A DNA stretch of 64,000 nucleotides from Nematopogon swammerdamellus. Lineage: Eukaryota > Arthropoda > Insecta > Lepidoptera > Adelidae. Both the position numbers and the translations under genes were made by a program. This document shows positions 63,893 through 64,000 of this stretch, in pieces. The stretch spans positions 12,889,523 through 12,953,522 of the forward strand of contig OX336342.1 of the NCBI GenBank assembly GCA_946902875.1, in the 5' to 3' direction. Within the stretch, counting starts at the first letter, position 1. Each line of letters begins with the position of its first letter. Under the pieces are notes generated by a model, which ran no database searches, had not been told where the DNA came from, and saw only the letters and a program-made list of their open reading frames with translations.

Positions 63893-64000
63893 TCTGTCAG
63901 GCCGGCATGACATTCGCAATCCCCGTGCATCACAGAATGTCCATGGGCATCGTTAGACACCTACTTGTAGGTGTAACGATGCCACATGTCGCGCTATCGA
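63893..64000 (+). repeat. LINE 3'-end fragment, cut by window end
   Basis: 'ctgtcaggccggcatgacat' 'tcgcaa', 'agaatgtccatgggcatcgt' 'tagacacctac' and 'gccacatgtcgcgctatc' are the family of 12481-12945. Confidence 0.7.

Overview
The window looks like nuclear DNA from a moth or butterfly. It is AT-rich, and it is crowded with short interspersed repeats, non-LTR retrotransposon tails, Helitron-like elements with the lepidopteran 'GCCGCGGGC...GCTAGT' 3' end, and spliced genes with GT/AG introns. No family was confirmed by a search; assignments rest on motifs and on comparing repeat copies inside the window.

Genes. Two real genes run off the edges. At the left, three + strand exons (2394-6072) encode the last ~161 residues of a CYP4-clan cytochrome P450, with ExxR helix, PERF motif, heme-cysteine loop and stop, in matching splice phases. 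At the right, four - strand exons (63536 down to 54056) encode the last 188 residues of an SLC6 sodium-coupled transporter, ending in a cytoplasmic tail and stop. A separate, broken SLC6 exon lies downstream at 50894-51022. Inside the last SLC6 intron, on the opposite strand, is a first exon that looks like the start of a THAP zinc-finger protein (58048-58124), missing one zinc ligand. A nearly intact non-LTR retrotransposon ORF (endonuclease plus reverse transcriptase) sits at 8151-10964.

Layout. 1-2300: a Helitron-like element inserted in an older repeat. 2300-6100: P450 exons with repeats in the introns. 6100-8150: flanking DNA with a tandem duplication. 8150-11405: LINE. 11.4-50 kb: a long gene-poor stretch holding SINEs, LINE tails, hairpins, MITEs, a 2-kb foldback element, and isolated GC-rich islands in AT-rich DNA, some with promoter-like motifs (YY1-type site at 26497, TATA box at 47227). 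50.9-63.5 kb: SLC6 debris and SLC6 gene, with a second Helitron-like element (55098-57381) in its big intron. 63.5-64 kb: repeats.

The strongest signals are in the repeats. One SINE family joins a tRNA-like head to a segment nearly identical to the 3' half of 5S rRNA. Two Helitron-like elements carry a captured transposon coding fragment between inverted tandem arrays. Several repeat copies come in interrupted and uninterrupted pairs inside the window, so insertion order can be read directly. I saw no CRISPR array, rRNA operon, canonical functional tRNA gene or viral gene.
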